From an uncultured Prevotella sp. (GTDB taxonomy: Bacteria; Bacteroidota; Bacteroidia; Bacteroidales; Bacteroidaceae), in NCBI GenBank assembly GCA_905233555.1, contig CAJODF010000011.1, positions 1 through 37,537 of the forward strand: a stretch of DNA of 37,537 bases, given 5' to 3'. This document shows, one piece after another, positions 31,336-37,537 of this stretch; position 1 is the first letter of the stretch, and each line of letters opens with the position of its first letter. The position numbers were made by a program, and so were the translations under genes. The notes under the pieces were generated by a model, which was given only the letters and a program-made list of their open reading frames with translations, was not told the origin of the DNA and did not search any database.

Positions 31336-31822
31336 ACTTCAACTGTGCTAATTCCTCGTTGGCTTTCTCAATCTTAATCTTCAGACTGCCTTTATAAACG
31401 GCCAGTCGCTGTGCCAGCGAGGGGTCGCTGAGGGCCATCATCTCCACAGCAAGGATGGCGGCATTCTGGGCCCCATTCACACCGACGGTAGCCACAGGGA
31501 TGCCCGGAGGCATCTGGACGATGGAGAGCAGGGCATCGAGACCGTCGAGCATGCCCTTGATGGGTACGCCGATGACGGGCAGGGTGGTTGAGGCGGCAAT
31601 GACGCCCGGCAGGGCTGCTGCCATACCGGCACCCGCGATAATCACCTTCACCCCACGTTCCTGGGCCGTACGGGCAAACTCCTCGACGGCTTCCGGTGTA
31701 CGATGGGCAGAAAGAGCATTCACTTCAAAAGGCACCTGCATCTCGTCGAGCAACTTGCAGGCTTTCTCCATAACGGGCAGGTCGCTCGTGCTGCCCATGA
31801 TGATACTTACTAACGGATTCAT
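31316..31822 (-). CDS. purE: N5-carboxyaminoimidazole ribonucleotide mutase PurE
   Basis: 168 residues, normal for class I PurE, a step of purine synthesis. Motifs: IIMGSTSDLPVM, the substrate loop ALSAHRTPE, AGAGMAAALPGVIA and GVNGAQNAAILAVEMM. Its 3' end overlaps ispG by 20 bases in another frame, so translation of the two is probably coupled. A short A/T-rich repeat separates it from the PAP2 gene upstream. Confidence 0.95.
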   Translation of the reverse strand: MNPLVSIIMGSTSDLPVMEKACKLLDEMQVPFEVNALSAHRTPEAVEEFARTAQERGVKVIIAGAGMAAALPGVIAASTTLPVIGVPIKGMLDGLDALLSIVQMPPGIPVATVGVNGAQNAAILAVEMMALSDPSLAQRLAVYKGSLKIKIEKANEELAQLKYAYKTN

Positions 31823-31829
31823 ATGCTTA

Positions 31830-31860
31830 ATTCAAAATTCACAATTGACAATTCATAATT
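31830..31860. repeat. A/T-rich heptamer-type repeat between PAP2 and purE genes
   Basis: Units attcaaa, attcaca, attgaca and attcata, phased at 7 bases, run between the two minus-strand genes and touch the PAP2 stop codon. Confidence 0.7.
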
Positions 31861-32482
31861 AGAGGAAAACGATGCCGGTGATGGCACAAATGACGCCCAC
31901 CCAGAAGCCGACCACCACCTGCAGCAACGTGTGCTGACGGAGGATCATGCGACAGGTACCGAGGATGCCTGCGACAATGAAGACGAGACAGAGCCACCAC
32001 ACGGGATTGAAGGCAAACACCTCGGCAAAGACGAACAGCGCCCCTGCCACGCCGCCGATGGCTGCCATGTGGGCGGAGATCTTCCACCACACGTTGATCA
32101 GCGCACAGATAATCTGGATGAACAGCGCCGCCGTCACAATGTTACTCATGAAATGGGGAATGTGCAGGTAGTCCATCCAGTAGGCGCAGGCGAAGTAACA
32201 GAGGATACTGATGACGTAAGGCACCATACGGCGCTCCTTGTTGCCCAACTGAATCAGTGTCCATCCATGATAACGGCGGTAGAGGTGAATCAGGATCGTA
32301 GGCAACAGCACGGTGAAGAAATACACCATGATAAGCACCTGCAACTTATACGGCCACGGCATCTGACGGAGATAACTCAGCGTGAACAGCGTTATCAGTC
32401 CAAGAATAGGCAGATAGAACGGCGTGAACACCAGGCTCACCACCCTCGCGGTCATTATGATGGTCTTATCCCTTTTAATCAT
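31859..32482 (-). CDS. PAP2-like membrane phosphatase
   Basis: 207 residues with about six membrane segments. Remnants of the PAP2 motifs are visible: KERRMVP (about 82-88), WWKISAHMAAIGG (SxH site) and CRMILRQHTLLQVVVG (RxxHT..Q). The middle motif has SAHM instead of PSGH, so activity is likely but not certain. Substrates in this family include undecaprenyl pyrophosphate and lipid-A phosphates. Starts at 32482 or 32455 are both possible. A heptamer repeat separates it from rpoN upstream. Confidence 0.75.
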   Translation of the reverse strand: MIKRDKTIIMTARVVSLVFTPFYLPILGLITLFTLSYLRQMPWPYKLQVLIMVYFFTVLLPTILIHLYRRYHGWTLIQLGNKERRMVPYVISILCYFACAYWMDYLHIPHFMSNIVTAALFIQIICALINVWWKISAHMAAIGGVAGALFVFAEVFAFNPVWWLCLVFIVAGILGTCRMILRQHTLLQVVVGFWVGVICAITGIVFL

Positions 32483-32485
32483 CCC

Positions 32486-32529
32486 TCACTATTCACTTTT
32501 CACTTCTTCACTTTTCACTTCTCACTTCC
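32486..32529. repeat. Heptamer repeat between rpoN and PAP2 genes
   Basis: A run of cactatt, cactttt, cacttct, tcacttt and tcacttc units. On the minus strand it reads aagtgagaagtgaaaagtg and contains the rpoN stop codon (TGA). Confidence 0.8.
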
Positions 32530-34027
32530 TTAGTCGCGCAATAGGGATTCCCAATTGTTCACGATACTTGGCCACGGTACGACGGGCTATCGGATAGCCC
32601 TTCTTGGCCAACTCTTCCTTGATGGCATCATCGCTCAACGGCTTTTGTCTGTTCTCCGCCTCAATGATGTCGCGCAGGGCGGCCTTGATCTGCCGCGTCG
32701 ATAACTCCTCGCCGCTCTCCGTCACATAACTGTCGCTAAAGAAGTGCCGCAGGGGGAAGGTGCCCCACCTTGTCTGGGCATACTTCGAGTTGCAGACACG
32801 CGAGATGGTGCTCAGGTCGAGCCCCGTCTTCTCAGCCACATCCTTCAGGATCATCGGTCGCAACGAAGCCTCGTCGCCGTCGAGGAAGAACTGGTGCTGC
32901 AGGGCGATGATGGCCTGCATCGTGGCAGTCAGCGTATGGCGACGTACCTTGATGGCCTCGATGAACCCTTGCGCCGCATCCACCTTCTTCTTAATATAGA
33001 GCAGCGCCTCCTTGGTCTGACGACTCAGGTGCTCCTTGTTGTCCTGATACTCCTTCATCGAATCGACAAACGACTGCGAGACCTTCAGTTCCGGCACCTC
33101 ACCGTTGTTGAGGGTGAAGGTCACCGTCCCATCGTCCTGCGTATCGATGATAAAGTCTGGGGTAATCTGCTGGATGCTGCGCCCCACCGTCTCGCCCATC
33201 GAGGCACCCGGACGGGGATTCAGTTTCCGCAGTTCCTTGAACAGCGCCTCCGCCTGGATATCCGTCAGCGAGAGGGCGGCCTGTATCTTATCCCAATGCT
33301 TCTTGGTAAAAGCCTCGAAATAGTCGGCAATCACCTGCTGCATCAGCGTTTTTACTTTCGAGTCGTCGCGACGGCTGATCTGTATCAGCAGACATTCCTG
33401 GAGCGAACGGGCACCGATGCCCGCCGGGTCGAAGTCTTGCAGCACTTTCAGCACGTGCTCTATCTCCTCGTGGGTGGCATCGATATTATGATAGATGGCC
33501 AGTTCGTCGCTGATTACATCCGACGGCTTGCGCAATAGGCCGTCGTCGTCCAACGAGCCAATTAGATATTCCATGATGTCCCGCTGGCGGTCGGTGAGTT
33601 CCGACTCACCCACCTGTTCCATCAACTGGTCATAGAACGACTCACTCTGACCATAGATCATCTCCTCGCGATCCTCGGCCACGTTACTGCCACCGTGATA
33701 GACGGGCAGGTCCTCATCGTCGCGCCCGATACCGGCGAGGGCCTCATCCAGGGCCGACTGCCGTTCCTCGCGCTCAGCACTGACAGAGTAGTCATCCGAG
33801 GCATCCTGGTCGTCCTGATAGTCCGCATATTCAGGGGCGTCGGGCAGGTCATAGCCAGAATCAGTCTCCAAGGCGGGATTGTCGTTCATCTCCGTATTGA
33901 TACGGTCCACCAGTTGGGTGATGGGCAGTTCCACGAGCGTGGCCTGCAACAACTGCTGGTGCGAGATCGACTGTGTCAGTTTCTGCCCCTGCGTCTGTCT
34001 CTGTTCCTGTATCTGACTCTGCGCCAT
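32522..34027 (-). CDS. rpoN: RNA polymerase sigma-54 factor RpoN
   Basis: 501 residues. Region I is glutamine-rich (residues 1-50, LTQSISHQQLLQATLVELP) and contacts enhancer-binding ATPases; an acidic region II (about 55-110) follows; the core-binding region and helix-turn-helix (DVAEKTGLDLSTISRV) lead to the RpoN box ARRTVAKYR (481-489), which reads the -24 element. The start overlaps the stop of the preceding gene by one base (TAATG). It recognises promoters that need an activator ATPase; none is encoded in this window. Confidence 0.96.
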   Translation of the reverse strand: MAQSQIQEQRQTQGQKLTQSISHQQLLQATLVELPITQLVDRINTEMNDNPALETDSGYDLPDAPEYADYQDDQDASDDYSVSAEREERQSALDEALAGIGRDDEDLPVYHGGSNVAEDREEMIYGQSESFYDQLMEQVGESELTDRQRDIMEYLIGSLDDDGLLRKPSDVISDELAIYHNIDATHEEIEHVLKVLQDFDPAGIGARSLQECLLIQISRRDDSKVKTLMQQVIADYFEAFTKKHWDKIQAALSLTDIQAEALFKELRKLNPRPGASMGETVGRSIQQITPDFIIDTQDDGTVTFTLNNGEVPELKVSQSFVDSMKEYQDNKEHLSRQTKEALLYIKKKVDAAQGFIEAIKVRRHTLTATMQAIIALQHQFFLDGDEASLRPMILKDVAEKTGLDLSTISRVCNSKYAQTRWGTFPLRHFFSDSYVTESGEELSTRQIKAALRDIIEAENRQKPLSDDAIKEELAKKGYPIARRTVAKYREQLGIPIARLRK

Positions 34028-34674
34028 TATCTAAAATATTCCTTCAACTGATCGGCATATGAGGCCAGTTCCTCCGTATTGGCATTGCCGAAGCGCCGCC
34101 ATATCTCCGTACACGGCAACAGCAACGGACTGAATGTCACATCCTTCCTGTTCAGGTAGGGGTCACAATGCTGAAACACCTCCATCGTATCCACCACGTC
34201 CAGCGGACGCAGTTTGATGAGCCGTGCCAGATCCTGTATCTCCGGTGTTTCCACCACCATCGTAGCGGGCGTCAGACGGAAATAGAGGTCGAGGATCAGG
34301 ATGAGCATCACGGGTGTCATACTGCCCTTGCCGACAATCGGACGGAAGTCGCGCTCAAAGGTCTCGTTCACCTCCACGCCCTCGAAGAAGGCGTTCGCCG
34401 TGCCATAGCCCCGCATCTCGCGCCACAGTTTGACGGCCCGTGAGAGTTTCCTGGGATTATTACCGTAGGTCTCCCAGATATGCTCGATGCGCGGTGTCTC
34501 CAGGTTGGCAATCTGACACATCCGGGCAAACAGCACATTCGGTGCGATGTGCAACTCCAGACTCAGGTTCACCATCTTCCGACTGTACATCGGCTTGATG
34601 CCCACCGGCTTCTGCAGGTAGATCTGCATCAGCAGGAGCCAATAATCATCCGACCATTTTGCGTTCTTAGCCAT
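34027..34674 (-). CDS. Conserved protein of unknown function upstream of rpoN
   Basis: 215 residues, soluble and mostly helical, without signal peptide or membrane segment. Recognisable blocks are WLLLMQIYLQKPVGIKPMYS near the start and MTPVMLILILDLYFRL in the middle. I do not recognise a domain. The one-base overlap with the rpoN start implies coupled translation, which suggests a role tied to sigma-54, but no direct evidence is visible. It lies 27 bases after the flavodoxin gene. Confidence 0.75.
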   Translation of the reverse strand: MAKNAKWSDDYWLLLMQIYLQKPVGIKPMYSRKMVNLSLELHIAPNVLFARMCQIANLETPRIEHIWETYGNNPRKLSRAVKLWREMRGYGTANAFFEGVEVNETFERDFRPIVGKGSMTPVMLILILDLYFRLTPATMVVETPEIQDLARLIKLRPLDVVDTMEVFQHCDPYLNRKDVTFSPLLLPCTEIWRRFGNANTEELASYADQLKEYFR

Positions 34675-34701
34675 TCTCCAATCCGTTGATTCGTGTCGGT
34701 C

Positions 34702-35502
34702 TTATCGTACCACTTGTGTAAACTCAGGCTTGGCATCGGCCTCCTTACCCATCGTCACGTAGATGGTCGAGGTCTGCACACCGCCACCGCCGAAGCCCTG
34801 GCTCTTCACCTTAAACTCATAGTCGATGCTGTCGTCAGTCGTGCGCTTGCCGCAGGTCTCAGGCGTTCCCAAGTTGAACTGGTAACTGGAACAGGCGGCG
34901 GTGAAGATGGCCTTCTCTGCATCTGTCACCGGCTTCTGCTCGGAATAGGCGGGCAGCGGCTTCACAGAGCCTTTCTTATAACCATTCTCCTTCAGGAACC
35001 TGTCGAGTTCCTTCGCAGCCGAAGCCACCCTTGCCTGACGCACACCGTAGCCAGCCTGAATCTTGGCCTTGGGCAGCGCCTTCACAAGTGCATCCGACGA
35101 GGTGTTCAAGCCACCGCTGCCGAACGTGCAGAAAGGTACGATCTTCTTACCGGCGAAGTCCTGCTCCTTGAGGAGTGAGGCAACCGGCGAGGCGTAAGTG
35201 CCACCCCAGATGGGATAGCCAAGGAAAATAACATCATAGTCGGCAATCTTCGACTTGAGGGGCTTGATCTTGGGCAGTGTACCGCTCTGATTCTCCTTTT
35301 GTACACGCTGCATCGTCGCCTGGAAATTGCCGGAATAGGGCTCTTCAGGGAGGATGCTCTCTATGTCGGCACCGAGTTGTTTCTGCAACTCCTCAGCCAC
35401 AGCCTTAGTCGTACCCGACTCGGAGAAATAAAGCACTAATTTCTTCTGCGCAAAACTTGTCATCGAAACCATCATGGCAATGAATAATAAAACCTTTTTC
35501 AT
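34702..35502 (-). CDS. Exported flavodoxin-like protein with extra C-terminal domain
   Basis: 266 residues from MKKVLLFIAMMVSMTSFAQ, a signal peptide. Residues 21-170 form a flavodoxin fold with the FMN phosphate loop SESGTTKAVA and the ring loops GYPIWGGTYASP and CTFGSGGLNTSS. Residues 175-266 are an added domain with cysteines (ACSSYQF, ETCGKRT) and a beta-rich end that I do not recognise. A secreted flavoprotein outside the cytoplasm is unusual. It could take part in periplasmic electron transfer, or the C-terminal domain may be the main function. It lies between sufE and the gene preceding rpoN. Confidence 0.85.
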   Translation of the reverse strand: MKKVLLFIAMMVSMTSFAQKKLVLYFSESGTTKAVAEELQKQLGADIESILPEEPYSGNFQATMQRVQKENQSGTLPKIKPLKSKIADYDVIFLGYPIWGGTYASPVASLLKEQDFAGKKIVPFCTFGSGGLNTSSDALVKALPKAKIQAGYGVRQARVASAAKELDRFLKENGYKKGSVKPLPAYSEQKPVTDAEKAIFTAACSSYQFNLGTPETCGKRTTDDSIDYEFKVKSQGFGGGGVQTSTIYVTMGKEADAKPEFTQVVR

Positions 35503-35520
35503 AATCCTATCAATTTTATA

Positions 35521-35550
35521 CCTTTTCACTTTTTCAACTTTTCAACTTTT
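35521..35550. repeat. Repeat at the sufE 3' end
   Basis: Units of ccttttca, ctttttca, acttttca and acttttg. On the minus strand they encode the SufE C-terminus KLKS, its TGA stop and the following spacer, much like the yfhO end at 17432-17462. Confidence 0.8.
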
Positions 35551-35977
35551 GAAACGCCAGCGCGTACATCCGCATCTGCTTCACCATCGCCAGAAGTCCG
35601 TTACTGCGCGTGGGCGACAGATGCTCCTTCAGCCCGATCTCGTCGATGAAATAGAGGTCGGCATCGAGTATCTCCTGTGGCGTATGTCCGCTGAGCACAC
35701 GGATGAGCAGACTCACGATGCCCTTCACGATCAGCGCATCACTCTCCGCCCGGAAGTTAATCAACTTTTCACTGTTCACTTCTTCACTTTTCACTTCTTC
35801 CGCCACCAGCCACACACGACTCTGGCAACCGTCTATCAGGTTCTGTTCCGTCTTGTATTTGTCCTCCAACGGCTCCTGTTCGTTGCCTAGGTCAATGAGC
35901 AACTGGTACTTATCCATCCAGTCGTCAAACCCGGCAAACTCCTCTATAATCTCGTCTTGAATCTCGTTAATCGTCAT
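35534..35977 (-). CDS. sufE: SufE family sulfur-acceptor protein
   Basis: 147 residues from MTINEIQDEII (35977); a longer in-frame start is rejected because the promoter lies in it. The catalytic cysteine is C51 in GCQSRVWL, which accepts persulfide sulfur from the cysteine desulfurase for iron-sulfur cluster assembly. The fold is otherwise normal (LIVKGIVSLLIRVLSGHTPQEI, LSPTRSNGLLAMVKQM). An insertion after residue 60 (EEVKSEEVNSEK) comes from two in-frame 15-base repeats, and the C-terminus KLKS from another repeat. It heads a probable operon with the flavodoxin, unknown, rpoN, PAP2, purE and ispG genes; IspG is itself an iron-sulfur enzyme. Confidence 0.92.
   Translation of the reverse strand: MTINEIQDEIIEEFAGFDDWMDKYQLLIDLGNEQEPLEDKYKTEQNLIDGCQSRVWLVAEEVKSEEVNSEKLINFRAESDALIVKGIVSLLIRVLSGHTPQEILDADLYFIDEIGLKEHLSPTRSNGLLAMVKQMRMYALAFQKLKS
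35762..35800. repeat. In-frame repeat inside sufE
   Basis: On the minus strand two 15-base units (gaagtgaaaagtgaa and gaagtgaacagtgaa) encode EVKSE and EVNSE. They are the translated form of the agtgaaa junction repeats. Confidence 0.85.
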
Positions 35978-35997
35978 TGTTGTTGTTATTTTGCTGA

Positions 35998-36029
35998 CAA
36001 AAGTACACAAAAAAGCCGAAAGTACCAAA
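35998..36029 (-). promoter_or_regulatory. sufE operon promoter inside a terminator
   Basis: On the minus strand TTTG (36029-36026), a 20-base spacer and TACTTTTG (36005-35998) form a consensus promoter. The TTTG box lies within the loop of the terminator hairpin at 36014-36039. The leader to the ATG at 35977 is about 15 bases. Confidence 0.8.
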
Positions 36030-36039
36030 ACTTTCGGCT
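36014..36039 (-). terminator. Terminator after the HU/smalltalk/amidase operon
   Basis: Perfect 10-base stem: agccgaaagt (36014-36023) and actttcggct (36030-36039) with a six-base loop. On the minus strand it is followed by a T run, matching a rho-independent terminator for the amidase gene; T also follows on the plus strand. Confidence 0.85.
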
Positions 36040-36045
36040 CTTTTT

Positions 36046-36079
36046 TACCTTTTTAATTTCTTACCTTCTTACCTTTTCT
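36046..36079. repeat. Repeat at the amidase 3' end
   Basis: Units ttacctt, ttaattt, cttacctt and cttacctt. The amidase stop (TAA on minus, 36071-36069... read within ggtaaga) falls inside it. Confidence 0.65.
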
Positions 36080-36512
36080 CTGGCTGTAGGTCGGCATACT
36101 CGCGGGCGACATCGGGGATGCAGGGACAATCCTTCCGGGGGTCGAGGTCGTGGTGGCCCACAATGAAAGCGCGGGGGTAACGCTTATGCAAGTCCTCGAG
36201 GAGCGTGCGGAGTGCTGCCTTCTGTGCCGGCGTGCGGGTATCGTCGGGTTGACCGCGGATGTCAAGGCCACCCTCATAGCACACACCGATGGAGTGCAGG
36301 TTGTGGGTCCTGCCTTCTACATGGCAGTGGGCGCCGACCATCCATTCCGGACGACCCGGTTCGACCTCTCCGTTACGACGGACGACGTAGTGGTAACCGA
36401 TGCCGAGGTGGAAACCCCGTTTGCGGTGCCAACTGTCGATCTGGGCGACGGACGATGTCTGGTCAGGCCTGACTGCACTACAGTGAATCACGATAAGTGT
36501 TATTGTTCTCAT
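36069..36512 (-). CDS. N-acetylmuramoyl-L-alanine amidase, T7-lysozyme type
   Basis: 147 residues, the size of phage T7-like lysozymes. Zinc ligands appear as H10 (VIHCSA), H120 (VGHHDLDP) and C129 (KDCP); the active-site tyrosine/lysine pair is likely Y40 (GYHYVVRR) and K127. It cleaves the amide between MurNAc and L-alanine. There is no signal peptide. It is the last gene of an HU-like/smalltalk/amidase trio that recurs in Bacteroidales genomes. It may be phage-derived but is domesticated in this conserved setting. Confidence 0.93.
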   Translation of the reverse strand: MRTITLIVIHCSAVRPDQTSSVAQIDSWHRKRGFHLGIGYHYVVRRNGEVEPGRPEWMVGAHCHVEGRTHNLHSIGVCYEGGLDIRGQPDDTRTPAQKAALRTLLEDLHKRYPRAFIVGHHDLDPRKDCPCIPDVAREYADLQPEKR

Positions 36513-36522
36513 ACGCTTCTGA

Positions 36523-36618
36523 TTAGGAGCAACTGGTGGTTCCCAGGGCCGCCAGAATGGCGCTGATCACACTGGCCAGTATCTGTAAGCCCCACTTCAA
36601 AAGTTCCTTCTTCTTCAT
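36523..36618 (-). CDS. Smalltalk protein
   Basis: 31 residues starting MKKKELLKWGLQILASVISA and ending LGTTSCS, with one hydrophobic segment and a C-terminal cysteine. Sequence, size and place between an HU-like gene and an amidase gene match the small Bacteroidetes family named smalltalk protein. Its function is unknown. The start codon is at the edge of a heptamer repeat (agtgag before ATG), and the gene ends 10 bases before the amidase start. Confidence 0.85.
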   Translation of the reverse strand: MKKKELLKWGLQILASVISAILAALGTTSCS

Positions 36619-36619
36619 C

Positions 36620-36654
36620 TCACTTTTCACTTTTCACTTATCACTTTTCACTTC
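36620..36654. repeat. Heptamer repeat between HU-like and smalltalk genes
   Basis: Five phased heptamers: tcacttt (36620), tcacttt (36627), tcactta (36634), tcacttt (36641), tcacttc (36648). They fill nearly the whole gap from the HU gene stop (36656) to the smalltalk ATG (36618). Confidence 0.9.
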
Positions 36655-36655
36655 T

Positions 36656-37477
36656 TTAGTTCGCGTCTCCCTCGTTGCCACTGTCAGTGCCCTTGGTGAA
36701 CACCTTGGTGCTGACCGAACTACTCTCACCGTTCTTGATGGCGATGGCCTTCACAGTCGCAGAGTCACTCAGGGTGAAGGCCTCGCTGTAGAGCGTGCTC
36801 TCGGCGTTAGGCGTACTGCCGTCCGTGGTGTAACGGATCTCCGCACCGTCCGGACCGCTCATATTCACCGTGGTCGTCTCCTCAAACGGCGTCACACCAC
36901 TGATCGTCGGGGCAGCCACCGTGTTCTGGTTGATGTTGCCCGTGCCACCACCGATGTTGCTACCACCGTTGGAACCGCCGCTATTCTCACCGCCGGTCTG
37001 TTCGTTCTCCTCCGGCTCCACGTTCATCGCATTGTCGTGCGTCTCCTCGAAGATGATGTCCTTCAGCAGCGTGATGGCATTGATGTACTTCTGCTTCACC
37101 GTGCCGTCAGGCATCTTCTGCTGGCCGACCACGACACGCTCCGTCTCAGGCTGGAACAGCACACGGCGCGTGGTGATCGTGGCTGCCGTGCAGTCCTCAA
37201 CCTTCGTCACACCGATAGAGGAAAAGCCCACCTTCATGATGCCGATGCCGTCGAGTTTGATCTTCTGACCCAGTTCGAAGAAATGCTTCATCGCCTCGCC
37301 CAGTTCCTGCAGCACGGCCTTGATGTCGCTCTTCTTCACCGATGCCTGACGCTGGATGAAGTCCGCCAGTTCCTCGGTACCTACAAAATGATTGTCATAC
37401 ACGGCCGTGGCATAGTACTTGCCGAAAGCCGTCGAATGACTGTTCTTGTTCTGTGATTTGATGTACTTCTGACTCAT
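36656..37477 (-). CDS. HU-like DNA-binding protein with chitobiase-type C-terminal domain
   Basis: 273 residues. Residues ~15-130 form an HU/IHF-like domain of the Bacteroidetes type (TEELADFIQRQASVKKSDIK, GQKIKLDGIGIMKVGF). After a Gly/Asn/Ser-rich linker (about 155-188) comes a beta-sandwich like the chitobiase/beta-hexosaminidase C-terminal domain (APTISGVTPF, GAEIRYTTDGSTPN, LSDSATVKAIAIKNG). There is no signal peptide. Joining a nucleoid protein to a domain normally found in secreted enzymes is odd; the second domain may bind glycan or protein. It heads the operon with smalltalk and amidase. Confidence 0.9.
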   Translation of the reverse strand: MSQKYIKSQNKNSHSTAFGKYYATAVYDNHFVGTEELADFIQRQASVKKSDIKAVLQELGEAMKHFFELGQKIKLDGIGIMKVGFSSIGVTKVEDCTAATITTRRVLFQPETERVVVGQQKMPDGTVKQKYINAITLLKDIIFEETHDNAMNVEPEENEQTGGENSGGSNGGSNIGGGTGNINQNTVAAPTISGVTPFEETTTVNMSGPDGAEIRYTTDGSTPNAESTLYSEAFTLSDSATVKAIAIKNGESSSVSTKVFTKGTDSGNEGDAN

Positions 37478-37482
37478 AATTC

Positions 37483-37519
37483 CAATTTACAATTTGACAA
37501 TTTACAATTATACAATTTA
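37483..37519. repeat. A/T-rich heptamer repeat upstream of the HU-like gene
   Basis: Units caattta, caatttga, caattta, caatta and tacaattta, the same type as the translated repeat in mnmA (8393-8428). The rest of 37478-37537 is AT-rich and holds no gene. Confidence 0.75.
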
Positions 37520-37537
37520 ATTTTTTTTGACAGCGGG

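Overview
The window looks like chromosome from a Prevotellaceae member (Prevotella, Segatella or Xylanibacter type, order Bacteroidales). The family assignment is inference. It rests on Bacteroidetes-type promoters (TTTG, about 20 bases, TAnnTTTG), lipoproteins with an acidic surface-export signal, a type IX secretion tail, bifunctional Fkp and MurF-Alr, GH97, GSCFA, YfhO, and an HU-like/smalltalk/amidase trio. Coding density is high and neighbouring genes often overlap by 1-20 bases. No rRNA, tRNA, CRISPR array or transposase was seen.

Layout. (1) 1-3650 is visibly AT-rich and looks accessory: two small surface lipoproteins whose signal peptides share 44 identical bases, a secreted M43-type metalloprotease with a type IX sorting tail, a bidirectional terminator, and a HigB/HigA toxin-antitoxin pair behind a promoter embedded in three evenly spaced palindromes. 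(2) 3650-3940 is a junction with an orphan promoter and a degenerate tandem repeat that folds into a hairpin. (3) 3941-7736: an exported alpha/beta hydrolase, a GH97 glycosidase and a B3/B4-domain protein. (4) 7733-9735, minus strand: CDF metal transporter and mnmA. (5) 9913-11563, plus strand: SPFH membrane protein, ribbon-helix-helix protein and DUF1648 membrane protein. (6) 11567-19940, minus strand: yfhO, fkp, GSCFA and murF-alr, probably one operon from a clear promoter at 19968-19999. (7) A divergent pair: a 44-residue membrane protein and a membrane-anchored AraC regulator, with a patterned operator between them. (8) 20346-23381, plus strand: the AraC regulator, a TrmH-type methyltransferase, mtnN and luxS; the last two form the SAH-detoxification/AI-2 branch. 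(9) 23382-29072, minus strand: three tandem FKBP isomerases (cytoplasm, lipoprotein, exported), an Lrp regulator, a glutamine amidotransferase-dipeptidase fusion and a glutaminyl-cyclase-like M28 lipoprotein. (10) A sirtuin on the plus strand, ending at a terminator. (11) 29962-35977, minus strand: sufE, exported flavodoxin, unknown protein, rpoN, PAP2, purE and ispG. (12) 36069-37477: HU-like protein fused to a chitobiase-type C-terminal domain, smalltalk peptide and amidase.

The most striking signal outside the genes is a family of short tandem repeats, mostly 7-8 base A/T-rich units. They sit at gene junctions, often contain the stop codon of one gene or the start of the next, and in at least four genes (mnmA, the AraC regulator, sufE and the M28 lipoprotein) they are translated. 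The best candidate for an undescribed protein system is the lipoprotein-lipoprotein-metalloprotease cluster at 98-2791.
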